In this document: positions 1-13,700 of the stretch, piece after piece
Layout of the letters: each line of letters opens with the position of its first letter
How positions within the stretch are numbered: the stretch's first letter is position 1
DNA from: Apteryx mantelli
Taxonomy: Eukaryota; Chordata; Aves; Apterygiformes; Apterygidae
DNA: 64,000 bases
NCBI RefSeq assembly: GCF_036417845.1
Contig: NC_089982.1
Span: 66,725,684 to 66,789,683, forward strand
Direction: 5' to 3'
The notes under the pieces: generated by a model
The model's input: the letters and a program-made list of their open reading frames with translations, nothing else
What the model was told of the DNA's origin: nothing
Database searches by the model: none
Position numbers and translations under genes: made by a program

Positions 1-52
1 GTGCTTAGACCACTAAAGCTAGCTTTTTCTCGACTCTTGCCTCCAGACAACT

Positions 53-94
<42 letters not shown>

Positions 95-3000
95 TCATGC
101 ACTTATGCATTTAGCTTCTGAGGTTCAAGCTGCCTTCTTTCACCAGACTGCTAGAAATTTATGCTCCAGTCATGTCATGCTTTCACTAATGCAGTCACTT
201 CCTCTCTGCAAAGTCTTTTTCCCCTTTTAGTAATTATGCAAGTAAACTAGTAAAAAAAAAAAAAAAAAAAAAAAAAAACCACACAATGAATCTATCTGCC
301 TAATCTAGCAAGTGATCTATCCAAAGATCCCACACAAAGCTGTAAACTCATGCCATTAGCTTTTGAGTCACATAATACACACAGTAAGATATTACTGTTT
401 CAAAAACATCAGCCTATTCTATTACTTGGATGTAGGATCTACATGTAAAGTTTCTTTGGAAACAGACAAAAAGCCTATGTAAATAATGAACATAAGTCTG
501 TCTTACTGCTTGTGCCTCTTCATCATTAAGAAAATCATGTATGCATGGTGTAACAGATGCTTACTGAGGCAGACAGCCTTCCACACCACCTGACTAAAGC
601 CTCAATCAATAACATTCTCCCTTTCAGTTACCCTTTCACAGCCTACATCTTTAAACCAGTTTAAAGAATTGCAACCTTGTGTATGTTAGCAGTAAAACAA
701 CAGCAGCAGCAAATCTGGCTGATTAGGAAATGCATATTAGCCTGCCCCAATGATAAGTGTGGGGTTTTTTCCCCCTCACATCCTACCTTCTTCTTCTGTG
801 CTGTAGTACTCTTTGCTTTTCACAATGTGATATCCTACTTCAGAAAGTAATTGCTGTACAGTAAAGCATAAACTACTTCAGATTACAACAAAATTAACCA
901 AATCAGTCTTTAAACTGTACTTATTGCTTTGAAGTACATCATTATACAGCCCGTCAGACAAATTTTAGAAAGTTATATGAATCCCAAATGCAAAAACATT
1001 TCAAAACATATGACAAGTAAAACAAAAGCTCTTTTGTTCAAAGTATTTTCTAGTAAGTAGAACTAAAAAAGTATGTTCTAATGAATTTAAAAATTCAAGG
1101 CTTTCTATCTTTAAAAATTTCTGAAGTTATATCACCTAGTCTAATCTAGGTAACAAACCAAACACTCCAAGGGGGGGGGGGGGGCACCTAACCAGTCTGT
1201 ACTCAAACTAGAGCCACTCTTTATCTTTATTAGAAGACTTTAATAAATCCCTCAATGCACTCCAGTGACTGAAAAATCCTAAAAATTTGCATCAGATTTC
1301 CCACATAAATTTCATCAAGTTTAGCTAGTCTTCTCATACATCTATACATGCTAGATGCAAAAGGCTTCCAGTATCAGACAACTTGAAGAAACAGCTTCTT
1401 ATAAAGGTTCAATTTTCTTATATCCTAGAGAAGTTCTGTTTCTAATGCTGAGAAGAGTTTAGCTATGTATAACAGACACCACATTAAACTTTTCTCGCTA
1501 TCCTTAAGCATTACAGTCATTACTTGAAAACGGATATATTCTCTGCAGAATGATTCTATATGAGAGTTAGTTTTACAGAGAAAAATAAACTACAATAGGA
1601 AAGAGGACATGAGAAACATTAGAAAAAGAAAAGATGGTGTGCAAATGAAATGTCTGGAGTTCTCAGCTAGATTAGCAAATTGAAGTAGTTAAAATAGTTC
1701 AACAACTTAAGCCCTTGTTACCTTTCCTCTCTCAAAATAACAAAGACTTCCTTCCTCAGTGTCAATATACACTTGTAAACTGTAACACTGTTTTTGCGCT
1801 GATTAATATTTAATACACTCTTACTGTCCTTCCAGGAGTTTTATTGCAAGCAAAAACCATGCAGCATGAAAGAGCAGGAAATCCATTACTCTGCTGTTAA
1901 TTAAAATAGCCATACTTAATGCAAGCTTGCCTTTTAATACAGTGGTTCTTAAAATATTAATCCTCATTCTTAATCAAAACAAGCAGCATTATCCACTGTG
2001 TTGTAGGCAATTTGTTTTTAACTAGTGTATATTAGTACATATTTAGTATATAATCTGACCTACTGAAATTAATCAGATATGCAGATCAGATAAGTTGATA
2101 ACTATATTGTTCAAGTGTCAGATTTTTGAAAACTAAAATAACGAAAAGATCTGGCCAGAATGTTATGAACAAGAACAGAGATTACTAGTTTAAGATGCAA
2201 TTAAGTTGCAATTCTAATTTCAGTTTTGTTTTCAACACCCTAGAAGGAAGTACATCTATGCAAATAGATAGTCATCACTGATCTGCATGGAAACTACAGT
2301 TGGAAAGAAAATGCTGATTTAACATTTTTATTAACTATTTCTTCAATAATTAAAAATGAACTAGGAGAAGAAAGGCTACATTTCAGTCTTCTTGCTTTAT
2401 GCACAGTAGAGTACTCTGAATATATAGCTTTCCTTGTCTCTCCTCCTCAAGACCCCTGCTGTAACAACAGCATGTCCTCATGACTGTTCTAATCTCAGTC
2501 ATTCTAACAGGTTTAAGAGTAGCTTCTGGGCTTGAACTTTTCTTGGCATTCCTCTGGAAGAGGATGAAACTTAAGCTCAGAGATAAAGATGAAGAAATAC
2601 GCTGGAAACAAGGACAGTTCTTTTCAATGCTTACAAAAAGTTTCCCATGTATGAGTATTTCAGTATTTTCTTTATTATTTTTTTTAAACTTTCAAGTATA
2701 ACTAATGTATGCAAATCAAGAAAATCACACAATACTGGGGAATTGTTCAGAAGGCTTATGATGTGTCACTAATGTTTTGGTTTGTAGACTGGAAAGACCT
2801 GAAAGTGTCTGTCCCAAACACTAATAGCAAATAAACAAGCATCATGATTACTAGCTAAAATAACATACACTACTGTGAAATTACAGTTAGGCTATTTCCA
2901 ATGCCTGAACTAGCTCACCACGGTGCCCTGTAAGGTACCGAGCAGATTTTTCCTCAAAAATAAAAAGAAAAAATATTCTAGATTATTCTCTCCATTGTAC

Positions 3001-4021
3001 TGTTCCTTCAGAAAAATCAGAGTTCTGACACATACCAAAACAGCAGTGGTGTCTGATTTAGTTGTCACAAAAGAAAGTTTAAGTGGCATCACAGTGAACT
3101 TGACAAGGATAATTCACAACTTAACTCATTCAGGGAGAGCAATCTTACCTCCCTGAGACATTACAAAAAATGGGAGGAGAAATCAGGGCTAGATTCTTCT
3201 CCCACTCACCTTCAGTGGGAACAGGCTTATCAACACCTATCATTTTTAGGGGACAGCGGACATCCTCACTCCCCTTCCTTTCTCAAGCCAGTATCTGACA
3301 ACTGCCAGAACATAAAAGCAACAAGAACATTGCAACTACATGGATATTTCTCCATTCCACCCCATTCATTTTGAGAATCAGATGGCAAAGCTGAACGACA
3401 ACTCCTTTGCCAGGGCTACCAGGAGCCTACGTACTAACACTGTTCAAGCGCAATCACTAAAAGCACAACTGCAAAAAGCTTCAGGCAGGTCTGAATAGCC
3501 TTCCTTAAGTCAACAGGGCTCCATTAACCAAAAGCAGGAGGTGCTTATTACTTGCCCAAAAAAAATGAAAGAAAAAGAATAAGAAAGCTTTCTAGACTGC
3601 TCTCTGCAATAGGTACAGTTTTGTGCCATGAAGTGGCTGGAACAGATCTGATGTAAAAAGGAAAGCCCAGTGATGCCTTAAGCAAGAAAAAAACTTTAAA
3701 GCAAAGAAAATAAAATACCAGTTAGAAGCCCACATCAACTCTTAATTACCTCACTGCAAGCCAAACCATTTTCCCCGTCTCTTACACTAATCACAGCAGC
3801 TTTTGTATATAAAATTTCCATTATGCTAGAACAATGAACAATATTCAATTTTTGACAGTTCTAGAAACTGGACCTTCCTTCAACATTTGGCTGTGGAAAG
3901 GGCTAAATAGCATACAGCATACATATAGCAACAACCACTCAAACTCAGGAACAAAGGGATTCTGTAAAACAGAAAAGATAGAGCCCACAAGTATGCGCGG
4001 CTGAAGGCTTTACACTCCTAC
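1..4021 (-). other. STIM2: STIM2 intron 2 (partial)
   Basis: This is AT-rich non-coding sequence downstream of the STIM2 exon 2 splice donor, read on the minus strand. I looked for the next STIM2 exon, which should encode the end of the EF-hand region and the start of the SAM domain, and did not find it, so it probably lies left of the window. The stretch holds simple runs: T34 at 55-88, A27 at 252-278 and G14 at 1171-1184. The open frames at 2480-2701 and 2923-3156 have no recognisable domain and look like chance frames. Confidence 0.75.
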
Positions 4022-4152
4022 CTCATCACTTTCATCTACTTCAATACCACCGTCTTTGTCATCATCCATCTGCTTATGTATCATGCGGAGAGCTTCTAGA
4101 CTGAATCGGTCCTCCTCAGTAAAGCATGGTGGGCTGAGTGAACTGCAGGGAT
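4022..4152 (-). CDS. STIM2: STIM2 coding exon 2 (EF-hand)
   Basis: This exon encodes the luminal EF-hand of stromal interaction molecule 2, the ER membrane Ca2+ sensor that activates ORAI channels when ER Ca2+ falls. On the minus strand a pyrimidine-rich acceptor ending TTAG precedes base 4152, and a donor GAG|GTAGGA follows base 4022. The exon is 131 bp: two bases complete the Asp codon begun in exon 1, then 43 codons. The peptide contains SLSPPCFTEEDRFSLEAL and then the loop DDDKDGGIEVDE, with Asp at loop positions 1, 3 and 5, Gly at 6, Ile at 8 and Glu at 12, a canonical Ca2+-binding pattern. Counting from the exon 1 ATG, the loop is residues 106-117. The KDGG within the loop fits STIM2 better than STIM1. 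The length is not a multiple of three, so skipping the exon would shift the frame. Identification rests on my recall of the family; splice sites and phase are read directly. Confidence 0.96.
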
Positions 4153-5030
4153 CTAAGGGGAGAAAAGAGTCAAAATAGAAATATTAATTATTGTTGCTCC
4201 AGAATAGAAAGTTTCCAAGCAAGAGAGAAAACTTAAGTTTCTGTAGGTGTACATATGCTCAACTGCACAAAGCCACAAGGTCAGAGATGTCAAATTTAGG
4301 TGAAAAATAGTATTTCTTACAGAAAAAATAAGTGTAAAAAACACTTTTTTTTAATCCAGTAAGGAAGCTTAGGGAAGAGGCAGAGATAGTTCTGCCTCTT
4401 GCAATATGCAGGAGTGCAAAAGAAGAAAGCACACCACATAGAAAATTCAAGGGATAACATTCAACTGACACATGCCTGATAGTCCTGTATGCTCTGATCA
4501 AAAACAGCAGAGTCACTGTGGAGCAGGATTCCAGCTCAGAAATAATATGTTTTCTTTCTCATTCATGACTGAAGGCTCTACTTTCCCCTATATCAGGTCA
4601 TTGCATTTTTGTTCTTTCCTTTCCACCAGACACATAACTGCTCCAAAATTCTAAAATACATGATGACCTCCACATCATTAAAGATAGGTCTTTCACAGAC
4701 CTTGGTATTAACTATTAGTTAACTATTTCATTAATCCTAATGTATCCAACACCATTAAATGATAGGTGCAGAAGGATACAGAAATAATTTTTTGAAAGTT
4801 CAGCTGAATTAGACAGTGATTTTCCACTGTAATCACCAACGTAACAACACATTGACTACTGCCAGACAAAGTACAATTAGGTACAGTCTGCTTTAATCAT
4901 ATCAATGGAAATACAAATTGAAGAAACATGTAAGTATTTTGTGTCTCTGCTAGTCTATCAAAGGACTAAGCTTTCATATTACTATAGAAGTTAGGCTGAT
5001 ATATGTAATGAAAAGGATGCACAAATACAC

Positions 5031-7688
5031 ATGGATAGTGGATATGCTGTCATAGATGCCTACGTGCTTTTTAGGAAAGACGGGCCAGGAAAGCGAGGTG
5101 GTAGAGTTGCTCTTTATGTGAGAGAGCAACTGGAATGTATTGAGCTGTGCCTAGGGGTGGATGAAGAGCAAGTCGAGAGCTTATGGGTAAGGATTAAAGG
5201 GCAGGCTAGCATGGGTGACACTGTTCTGGGTGTTTACTACAGACCACCTGATCAGGAAGAGGAAGTCGATGAGGCCTTCTACAGACAGCTGGAAGTAGCC
5301 TCACGATCCCAGGCCCTGGTTCTCACGGGGGACTTCAACCACCCCGATATCTGCTGGAAAGACAACACAGCTAGGCACAAACAGTCCTGGAGGTTCCTGC
5401 AGAGCATTGGTGACAACTTCTTGACACAGGTGGTGGAGGAGCCAACAAGGAGAGGTGTGCTGCTGGACCTCGTACTAACAAACAAAGAAGGACTGGTGGA
5501 AGATGTGAAGGTCGGGGGCAGCCTTGGCTGCAGTGACCATGAGATGGTGGAGTTCAGGATCCTGCGAGAAGGAGGCAGGGCACTAAGTAGGATCACAACC
5601 CCGGACTTCAGGAGAGCAAACTTTGGCCTCTTCAGGAGGAATCTACTTGGAGGAATCCCATGGGTTAGGGCCCTAAAAGGAAGGGGGATCCAAGAGAGCT
5701 GGTTAATATTCAAACATCACCTCCTCCAGGCTCAAGAGCGGTGCATCCCTATGAGTAGGAAGTCAAGCAAAGGAGGCAGGAGACCTGCATGGATGAACAA
5801 GCAGCTCCTGGCAAAACTCAACCAGAAGAAGGAAGTATACAGAAAGTGGAAAGGGGGACAGGCCACTTGGGAGGAATATAGGAACGTTGTCAGAGTATGC
5901 AGGGATGTGACGAGGAAGGCTAAGGCCTGTTTGGAATTAAATCTGGCTAGAGATGTCAAGGACAACAAGAAGGGCTTCTTCAAACACATCAGTAGCAAGA
6001 GGAAGACTAGGGAAAATGTGGGCCCTTTACTGAATGGGGTGGGTGCCCTGGTGACGAAGGATGCAGAGAAGGCAGAGTTGCTGAATGCCTTCTTTGCTTC
6101 AGTCTTTACGGCTCAGGCCAGCCCTCAGGAACCCCAGAGCCTGGAGGCAAGAGAGAAAGCCTGGAGAAAGGAAGACTTTCCCTTGGTGGAGGAGGATCGG
6201 GTTAGAGATCATTTAAGCAAACTTGACACCCACAAATCCATGGGCCCCGATGGGATGCACCCACAAGTGCTGAGGGAGCTGGAGGATGTCATTGCTAAGC
6301 CACTCTCCCTCGTCTTTGAAAGGTCATGGAGAACAGGAGAGGTGCCTGAAGACTGGAAGAAAGCCCATGTCACCCCAGTCTTCAAAAAGGGCAAGAAGGA
6401 GGACCCAGGGAACTACAGGCCACGCAGCCTCACCTGCATCCCTGGAAAGGTGATGAAGCAGCTCATCCTGGAGGCCATCTCCAAGCATGTGGAGGAAAAT
6501 AAGGTGATCAGGAGTAGTCAGCATGGCTTCACCAAGGGGAAATCATGCTTAACCAATCTGATAGCCTTCTGTGATGGAATGACTGCCTGGGTAGATGAGA
6601 GGAGAGCAGCAGATGTTGTCTACGTTGACTTCAGCAAGGCTTTTGACACTGTCTCCCATAGCATCCTCATAGACAAGCTCAGGAAGTGTGGGCTAGATGA
6701 GTGGACAGTGAGGTGGATTGAGACCTGGCTGAATGGCAGAGCTCACAGAGTTGTGATCAGTGGCACGGAGTCTAGTTGGAGGCCTGTAGCTAGCGGTGTC
6801 CCCCAGGGGTCAGTACTGGGTCCAGCCTTGTTCAACTTCTTCATCAATGACCTGGATGAAGGCACAGAGTGCACCCACAGCAAGTTTGCTGACGATACAA
6901 AACTGGGAGGAGTGGCCGATACACCAGGGGGCTGTGCTGCCATTCAGAGAGACCTGGACAGGCTGGAGAGGTGGGCGGAGAGGAACCTCATGAAGTTCAA
7001 CAAAGGCAAGTGCGGGGTCCTGCACCTGGGGAGGAATAACCCCATGCACCAGTACAGGTTGGGGGTTGACCTGCTGGAAAGCAGCTCTGCTGAGAAGGAC
7101 CTGGGAGTGCTGGTGGACACCAAGTTAAGCATGAGGCAGCAGTGTGCCCTTGTGGCCAAGAAGGCCAATGGTATCCTGGGGTGCATCAGGAAGAGTGTTG
7201 CCAGCAGGTCGAGGGAGGTGATTCTCCCCCTCTACTCAGCCCTGGGGAGGCCACATCTGGAGTACTGCATCCAGTTCTGGGCTCCCCAGTACAAGAGGGA
7301 TGTGGCACTACTGGAGCAAGTCCAGCGAAGGGCTACAAAGATGATTAGGGGACTGGAGCATCTCTCTTATGAGGAAAGGCTGAGAGAGCTGGGTCTGTTT
7401 AGCTTGGAGAAGAGAAGGCTGAGAGGAGATCTTATCAATGTGTACAAGTATCTGAAGGGAGGCTGTCGAGAGGATGGAGCCAAACTCTTTTCAGTGGCGC
7501 CCAGTGACAGGACGCGAGGCAGCGGGCACAAACTGAAACACAGACAATTCCATCTGAACATAAGGAAAAACTTTTTCACTGTGAGGGTGACAGAGCACTG
7601 GAACAGGTTGCCCAGAGAGGTTGTGGAGTCTCCTTCTCTGGAGATATTCAAAACCTGCCTGGACGCGATCCTGTGCAACGTGCTCTAG
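5031..7688 (+). CDS. CR1 ORF2 endonuclease/reverse transcriptase, N-terminally truncated
   Basis: This is an uninterrupted 885-codon frame encoding the CR1 retrotransposition enzyme, which nicks target DNA and reverse-transcribes the element RNA there. Residues 1 to about 175 are the remaining APE-type endonuclease, with GDFN at 100-103 and SDH at 168-170. The reverse transcriptase follows: a fingers segment containing NYRPRSLT, then HGFTKGKSC, motif A DFSKAFD (catalytic Asp 533), motif [11 protein letters not shown], and motif C FADD at 619-622. The C-terminal region usual for CR1 follows, to the TAG at 7686-7688. The N-terminal part of the endonuclease, with its first catalytic residues, is absent, so the product would not be a complete ORF2 protein. 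The ATG at 5031 appears to lie in flanking DNA just before the junction and is not the native start. No frameshift or stop interrupts the remaining frame. Confidence 0.93.
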   Translation: MDSGYAVIDAYVLFRKDGPGKRGGRVALYVREQLECIELCLGVDEEQVESLWVRIKGQASMGDTVLGVYYRPPDQEEEVDEAFYRQLEVASRSQALVLTGDFNHPDICWKDNTARHKQSWRFLQSIGDNFLTQVVEEPTRRGVLLDLVLTNKEGLVEDVKVGGSLGCSDHEMVEFRILREGGRALSRITTPDFRRANFGLFRRNLLGGIPWVRALKGRGIQESWLIFKHHLLQAQERCIPMSRKSSKGGRRPAWMNKQLLAKLNQKKEVYRKWKGGQATWEEYRNVVRVCRDVTRKAKACLELNLARDVKDNKKGFFKHISSKRKTRENVGPLLNGVGALVTKDAEKAELLNAFFASVFTAQASPQEPQSLEAREKAWRKEDFPLVEEDRVRDHLSKLDTHKSMGPDGMHPQVLRELEDVIAKPLSLVFERSWRTGEVPEDWKKAHVTPVFKKGKKEDPGNYRPRSLTCIPGKVMKQLILEAISKHVEENKVIRSSQHGFTKGKSCLTNLIAFCDGMTAWVDERRAADVVYVDFSKAFDTVSHSILIDKLRKCGLDEWTVRWIETWLNGRAHRVVISGTESSWRPVASGVPQGSVLGPALFNFFINDLDEGTECTHSKFADDTKLGGVADTPGGCAAIQRDLDRLERWAERNLMKFNKGKCGVLHLGRNNPMHQYRLGVDLLESSSAEKDLGVLVDTKLSMRQQCALVAKKANGILGCIRKSVASRSREVILPLYSALGRPHLEYCIQFWAPQYKRDVALLEQVQRRATKMIRGLEHLSYEERLRELGLFSLEKRRLRGDLINVYKYLKGGCREDGAKLFSVAPSDRTRGSGHKLKHRQFHLNIRKNFFTVRVTEHWNRLPREVVESPSLEIFKTCLDAILCNVL

Positions 7689-7770
7689 GTGACCCTGCTT
7701 GAGCAGGGGGGTTGGACTAGATGATCTCCAGAGGTCCCTTCCAACCTCAGCGATTCTGTGATTCTGTGAT
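5035..7770 (+). mobile_element. CR1 LINE, 5'-truncated, nearly intact (copy 1)
   Basis: This is a chicken-repeat-1 non-LTR retrotransposon. Similarity to the CR1 family seems to begin about base 5035, inside the endonuclease domain, so ORF1, the 5'UTR and the start of ORF2 are missing; this is the usual 5' truncation of LINE insertion. It has one long ORF2 frame, a short 3'UTR (7689-7752) and two perfect ATTCTGTG octamers at 7753-7768, the hallmark CR1 3' end. There is no poly(A) tail, as expected for CR1. It lies in STIM2 intron 1, antisense to STIM2. It is about 98% identical in protein to the inverted copy at 51762-54188, so both are young insertions. The exact 5' junction is uncertain by several bases. 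Confidence 0.95.
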
Positions 7771-10700
7771 AGGATCAAGAGTTTGCACAAAAAAATAGAT
7801 GTTAGTATTTCCAAACCAATCAAGTTGGCATGATTCTGCTTTTCCGTATTTATAATAAATTTAAGAAATATCAAAAAATGAGATGCTGAAAAGACCCAGC
7901 TTTGCAATAAGGCTACAGAGTAAGCAGGACTTGCAAAAGTAATGAATCACCTCAAAGTTCAACTAACAACTAAATTCCTCTTCATACCTTCCTCAAACTC
8001 CTCCAAAAACATTTATGTAATCTAACACAGAAGCAAGCAACTCCAAAAGAAAAAAAAAAAATGTTTTTTCAATTCAACAGCCATGAGCAAATCGGAGTAT
8101 GATGCTACTCAAGTATAATCATATATCAGAACAACTTTGTACTGCAAGATTAGATCTACATTATGTTTTAAGTTAGAACAAAGCACAATGAATGGATAAA
8201 CCGGTACCTCAAACACACCTAACATTTAATTTGTACTTAGTTCTATTCTTACATAGCAGAAAATGTCAGAAAAATAACGTTCACTGTTTGCAAGCAGTCA
8301 AACACTTTTCCCCATTATGTGGGGAGAAAACCCAGTTTTTCAAATTTAAAATGTTTTCTCAGACTATACTTTCTCAACACTGAGGTTCATGAGTTTCTTA
8401 ATCAGTACACTTATCTATCATAGATTTGTCTTCTTTGGTTATTTAAACATGAAGGCACTTTAAAGAGCTAATGGCTCTTCTTGATAGAAAGAAGTAAACA
8501 GGCTGCCTCTGCTTCAAATGTTCCATGCCCTGGTCCCAGCAACACTTGATACCTCTCAAAGAGAAGACAGAGTTCCAACAGCTCCTCCTGTGACTGGGAA
8601 ATATGGAGCAGGACCACAGCTAGACTGCAATAAAATTGACCGACTCTAAACAGAATCCAGACTGATCTCCAAGCTTATTTTTCTTTCATAAAATTAAATA
8701 GTATTCCCATATTGACAACATTTGTCATCCCCCTCTTCAACGAACAATCTCTAAAAAAATCTCCCACTGCCTAAAGAATGAGTAAGAAGAATACTTATAA
8801 AGTCCAATCAATCCAAAAAAACAGCTGATGAAATTTTAATGGTCTGCTGCTCTGCAGAATTTTGCCTCATTTGCAAGGCAAAAAAAATTTCAAATTAATA
8901 CTAGATGAAGCATTATTAGGAACTTCTCAAACATCCAGTTAGTCAAGATAAAAGACAGGAGAAGTCTCAAGATATGGCAAGTGCCATAAATAAGGGCCTG
9001 AAGCAGAGTAACACATTAGAAAAGTACTTGATAGTTCATCTTTCACTTTGAACTCATCCTGTCAAAGATCTGGGATACAAAAACTTCTGTCATGCATTAA
9101 GGGCAAACCTAATTTTACATCTGTTTAGCTGTCCTAGCTTGATGTGTTGTCATATATACATTTAGTTCAAAACCACAATCACGTGAAAGAATACAGAGAT
9201 GATATCAAGAAATTTATGGAGTGAATCTGACAACTTAGAATCTGCTCCTTCCTTTAACAAACAGTCCTAAGGAATTACCAAAGCAAACAAAAGTAAAAAA
9301 TGCTGTTTACATGAGGTGGGTGAGAGGCACACAATCATGCCACATGTCACTCTATGCAGTTATCTTTAATGTCGGTCCGAAGTGAGGAAATTTTAGAACT
9401 TATGGTCACGATAAGAAGGGAATTTGTCACTGAAGGATTAAATGTCATATTTATGGCTCAGCACACTTGGCAGAGGCTTTTGAAACAACCCTTCCTCCTG
9501 CCCTGAGTCGCTCATTAACTGCCTCCTAGCTCTGAGGCAGTAGGAAACAGCAGTCTCACTAGCAGCTCAGAGAGTCAAAGCAGCTGTTACTGACCCTTCA
9601 TGCAGGACACAGCTTGACAAGGAACCAAGTGTAGTTATCCAATTAGTATATAGAAGACATGGGGTTTGTTTTTACAGATGAGAGGAAACAAACATTTGAA
9701 CACTGGAATCAGTTCCCTGTGGCTTCATTAACAACAACAAAAAGCTAAAAATAAGGCAAGGCTACAAGAAAAGTTTGTTAAAAGTTCTCCTGAACTGTAC
9801 AGTCATAGCTCCCCACCCACCCCCCCTCCTAAAGGCAAGAGGAGTTAAATTTCTGAAGTGACAGTATCAGCACAAACCAGTAGGGAAAATTAATTACACC
9901 AATATCTTCAAGAGTTCACATTGACAAAGCCCTGCAAATTATTTTAAGGAAAATACATGGCTCCAAAGCAAAACGGTATACAATCTCCTCCCAGTCTTTC
10001 ATCTAGCCTGCATTCACTTTTCCCTAAACTCTGTTGTAAGCATAAAAGATTTATGAAAGAGACTGACAGACCAACAAATCGATAATAATCCTATAGCTAA
10101 CATCCCCCTTCTGCATGCAGGCACTGGAGTACAGAAGCTATGCCTGTGCCAAGGCCTGACAGAGGAGGACTCTAGCCAGGTGTTCCAAGTTCTAATCTAG
10201 TCTCAAAGCACCTGAGCACTAAATTATTTTCAGTGACTCAGGGAGTCTTTTTAAGAGTACAGGGACACACAAAACACTCCGTGATTTTCAAGACTACAAG
10301 AGGTACCTGGAATCAGAGGCATGCCTTTTTAAATTCCCCAATCAGTTTGCTGAAAGAGCAATTTAGCTGTTGGGAGTTATCTGGGGAGACTGGCTGCTAC
10401 AAACAAGCTTTGTTCTGTGCGGATGTTCAGTGTTCCCTGAGAAGGAAGGGCACTTTTTATGCTAACAGATGGTGGCCCCTTGGAAGCCTACAATGTTTCC
10501 GTGACTTCCTTTTTTCTGATGAATTTGGGAGTACAGTGTACCATGTTCTGTTAGTTTTATGATTCCTTGTTTCCTAAGAGGCCATCCGGGATAAAGGGAG
10601 TTCTCTCAGAAAAAAGAACTGTTCACAAGTGTCAAATTCTTAAGTAGCTATCCTCAGCTTAAAACAGCTATGTTTCAGCAAGCCATAGAGACAGATAAGC

Positions 10701-13700
10701 AGGATTTCTTTGCATGTTCCAGAGGCAGAGCAGGTGGTCACCATACCCATCCTCCCCCCATCTTCAGCCAACCAGAATTTCTATTTCCTTACACCTTACA
10801 TTTCTTTTTTTATTTTGCTTTAGTTTGACATTGTACTTTAATACAGTATAGTTTCTTCAATTCAAAATGATACTTCAAGGCAAAATGCCTGAAAAGAAAA
10901 AACTGCAAGAGTATGATGATTTTTAAAGGCAGATGAGTACAAATCTGACAGCCAGGCACAACAGGGATTATCAAAATTACTGAAGAAAAGCAAGTGTTTT
11001 CAAAGATTTCACCAGATGTTCAAAACAACCATTCATAGTAGAAGAAATAAAAATATAGCCTTTGCCTTTATCTTAAATCCTTATATATGAAGGTGTCATT
11101 AAAATCTTCAAATGCTTGAAGAGACATCCTCATAGTGAACTTCATCTAATCTTTCAATTAAAAGCTCTCAAAGCAAATCACTCCTACTCATAATAATTAA
11201 ACTCCTCCATATGGCAAGTAGGCTGAGCAGGATATAACAGTCAACTTGACAATGTCATTTGTGATATTTATTTTTCACTCTCATCATTTAAATAAAGTTC
11301 AGTATTGCAGCTCATCTTTTCACTGGAAACATTAAAGCAACAGACAAAAATTGACAAAAAAGGCAGAATACACTTGTCTTCCCATCAAAACACTGATGTT
11401 ACTTAAATGAGCTTCCTGCAAAGGAAAATGCAATAACAGTAATCACAGCCGGGGGGGGGCACGGTGGTGCAGAATGGATGGACAACAATGTCCTGTTTTC
11501 TTCTACTTCATAATTAATAGATATGTGAAGTCTTTTCTGCTACTTCACATTAGAAATTCAGATAGTTTCTGGAATTGTGTTTACAAGTTGATATAACAGC
11601 ATCAGAGGAGACTGAAAGATGAAACTCTTGACTGCTCAATCTGATATCTGAAATACTTGTTTCTGAATACACGTGTAGTGCTTAGTGATGGATAATGCGT
11701 CACTGAAAACCACCTCTTTGAAGCTCAGCTGCATGAAAGCTCCCATAATTCTTCTAAAACCCATTAAACATCCTTCAGCAAAAACAAAGAGCACTTCAAG
11801 CTACCTTAAGATAAACCAAATACCTTTCTTTAAACCATATGTATACAAGTGATCTTTACACCATAGTTTCACATCTGGTTTTGCCCATACTGAGATGTGT
11901 TCACTTATTCTGGCTGTTCTATTATCTTTTAATATACACAGATTGATTATAAATTTATTTTTACATGAAAACTTGAAACTCAAGGAAAAAACAAATCCTT
12001 TTTTGCTTTAAGTCATCACTAACTCATCAACTCAGTTTTCCCCACACCTGTAGTTTTGCATAACTGTGACCTTAAATTTCATTTATTATAAGCAAAGACA
12101 TTAGTGAAATTGCAGTTGATTATTTCAAGAAGAAATCCAAACAGATAATTCCATTAGCAAAATCAAGTGTTAAGACAGGCTTTGATTAGAGCTTTTCTAA
12201 TCTTTCCTAGATTAAAAAGCATTGAAACAAACCTTACCAGGACAGCAGACGTGGTTAACTTTCTGATCATCTGCTAAGGCATTCAAGACATTACACACTA
12301 CCTTAGAAAACAAACTTTTTTTTTTTAAGCAATAACAGCTTTTCCTCAAAGGAAAGGAATTCCCTAGATTTTGCATCAAATTTAATCATCTAATTTTGCT
12401 TTAATTTAACAGAATTAGAGCAAAGCATCTTCCAGCTATCCCAAATCAGCAATACTTGTTTGAAGAGGAAGTTTGAAAAGGGTTTTGAATACATTAATCA
12501 TGTCATGAATTATTCTGACAAGCCAGAATATCTGTATAAACACTTCATTTAGGTTGTTAGGAAACCTAATTAGTAAATTACAACACTACTCTGTTTGACT
12601 GGACAAAAACCAAAGAGATGGATTCATGACTCTTCCATCTCCTTCTCACGCCCTTCCCATTGGCACAGCTTGAAGGGAAGAGGAAGTTGGACAATTATTG
12701 TATACAATGGTTAAAGCAGACTCATTTACAAGAGGAACTCTGGCTAACCCTAACAAAGTAGCATGAGGGAAACTGGGAGATGCATCTTAGGCAATCCATG
12801 GAAAACTCCATTTCTTTCTTCTCTCCAACCTTATTTATACCCCTAACAATACTTATTATGCAAACATACATACAGATATGAATATTCAGTTAAAAAAGAT
12901 GTCCACAGGATATGTCGTGTTTCAATCTGATGCCTTCGCTTAGTAAGAGGAAAGTGTTCCTCACATTGCTAATGTGTGTTACCACACAAGACCAAAAAAG
13001 GAAATACTGAATGCTATTTAAAATTTCTCATCCATGTAGCTCAATTTGGTACTGAAGAGTGTTTTAAATACCTTTAAAAAAAAAGTCCTGTATACACCCT
13101 GTACGTATTATAGTAATCAATGAAATGTAAAATTAGAATAGCTCCTAGAAAAAAAAAATTCACATAGGTTCAAATACAAGCTAAATAGCTTCACCTAGAA
13201 TATAAACACATCCTTGACTTTGACAAAATGAACAAGATGGTCTGTATTTTTGCCCTGCATTTCCTGCACTTTTAGGAACTATAGCTATTGAAGAACCATG
13301 ACTCTGAATTTACTGAGCCCTAGTTTCTGTCAACTGAACATCAATTAAGCTGATGAAATGAACTACAGGTGTGTATACACTTAACTAATTGCTGTTGTTA
13401 CTTTATAACACATTAAAATGCGACTAAAGCAAATGGAAGCTTTTTATATATTTTAGGTCTAACTAGTTCTTTTCTGCTATTCTAACAAATATATCTCCTT
13501 TTCTAAGGACAGGTGGCTGGAAAAGATGCAGTATATGCCTGATTATATATTTGAATCTGCCCAAGATTTTTTTTAACTCAGGGAAAAAAAGTGTAGCATT
13601 TAACCCACTTCCTTAATTTGGGCAGGAAATCAGAAAAGTGATTAACAGATGACCTTTGAATGACAGTATGTCCATGGGACTTCTAAAACAAACTTCCTGG

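Noticed and set aside
55-278. T34 and A27 runs at the window's left end as the ends of a mobile element
   Set aside because: The 163 bp between them shows no element features, and the runs alone do not establish an insertion.
5279-7678. Antisense and alternate frames inside CR1 copy 1, up to 144 codons, with identical partners in copy 2
   Set aside because: They are shadows of ORF2. Their conservation between copies only reflects the recent shared origin of the element.
10233-10562. 109-codon plus-strand frame in intron 1
   Set aside because: No domain, no splice or promoter context, and composition typical of a chance frame.
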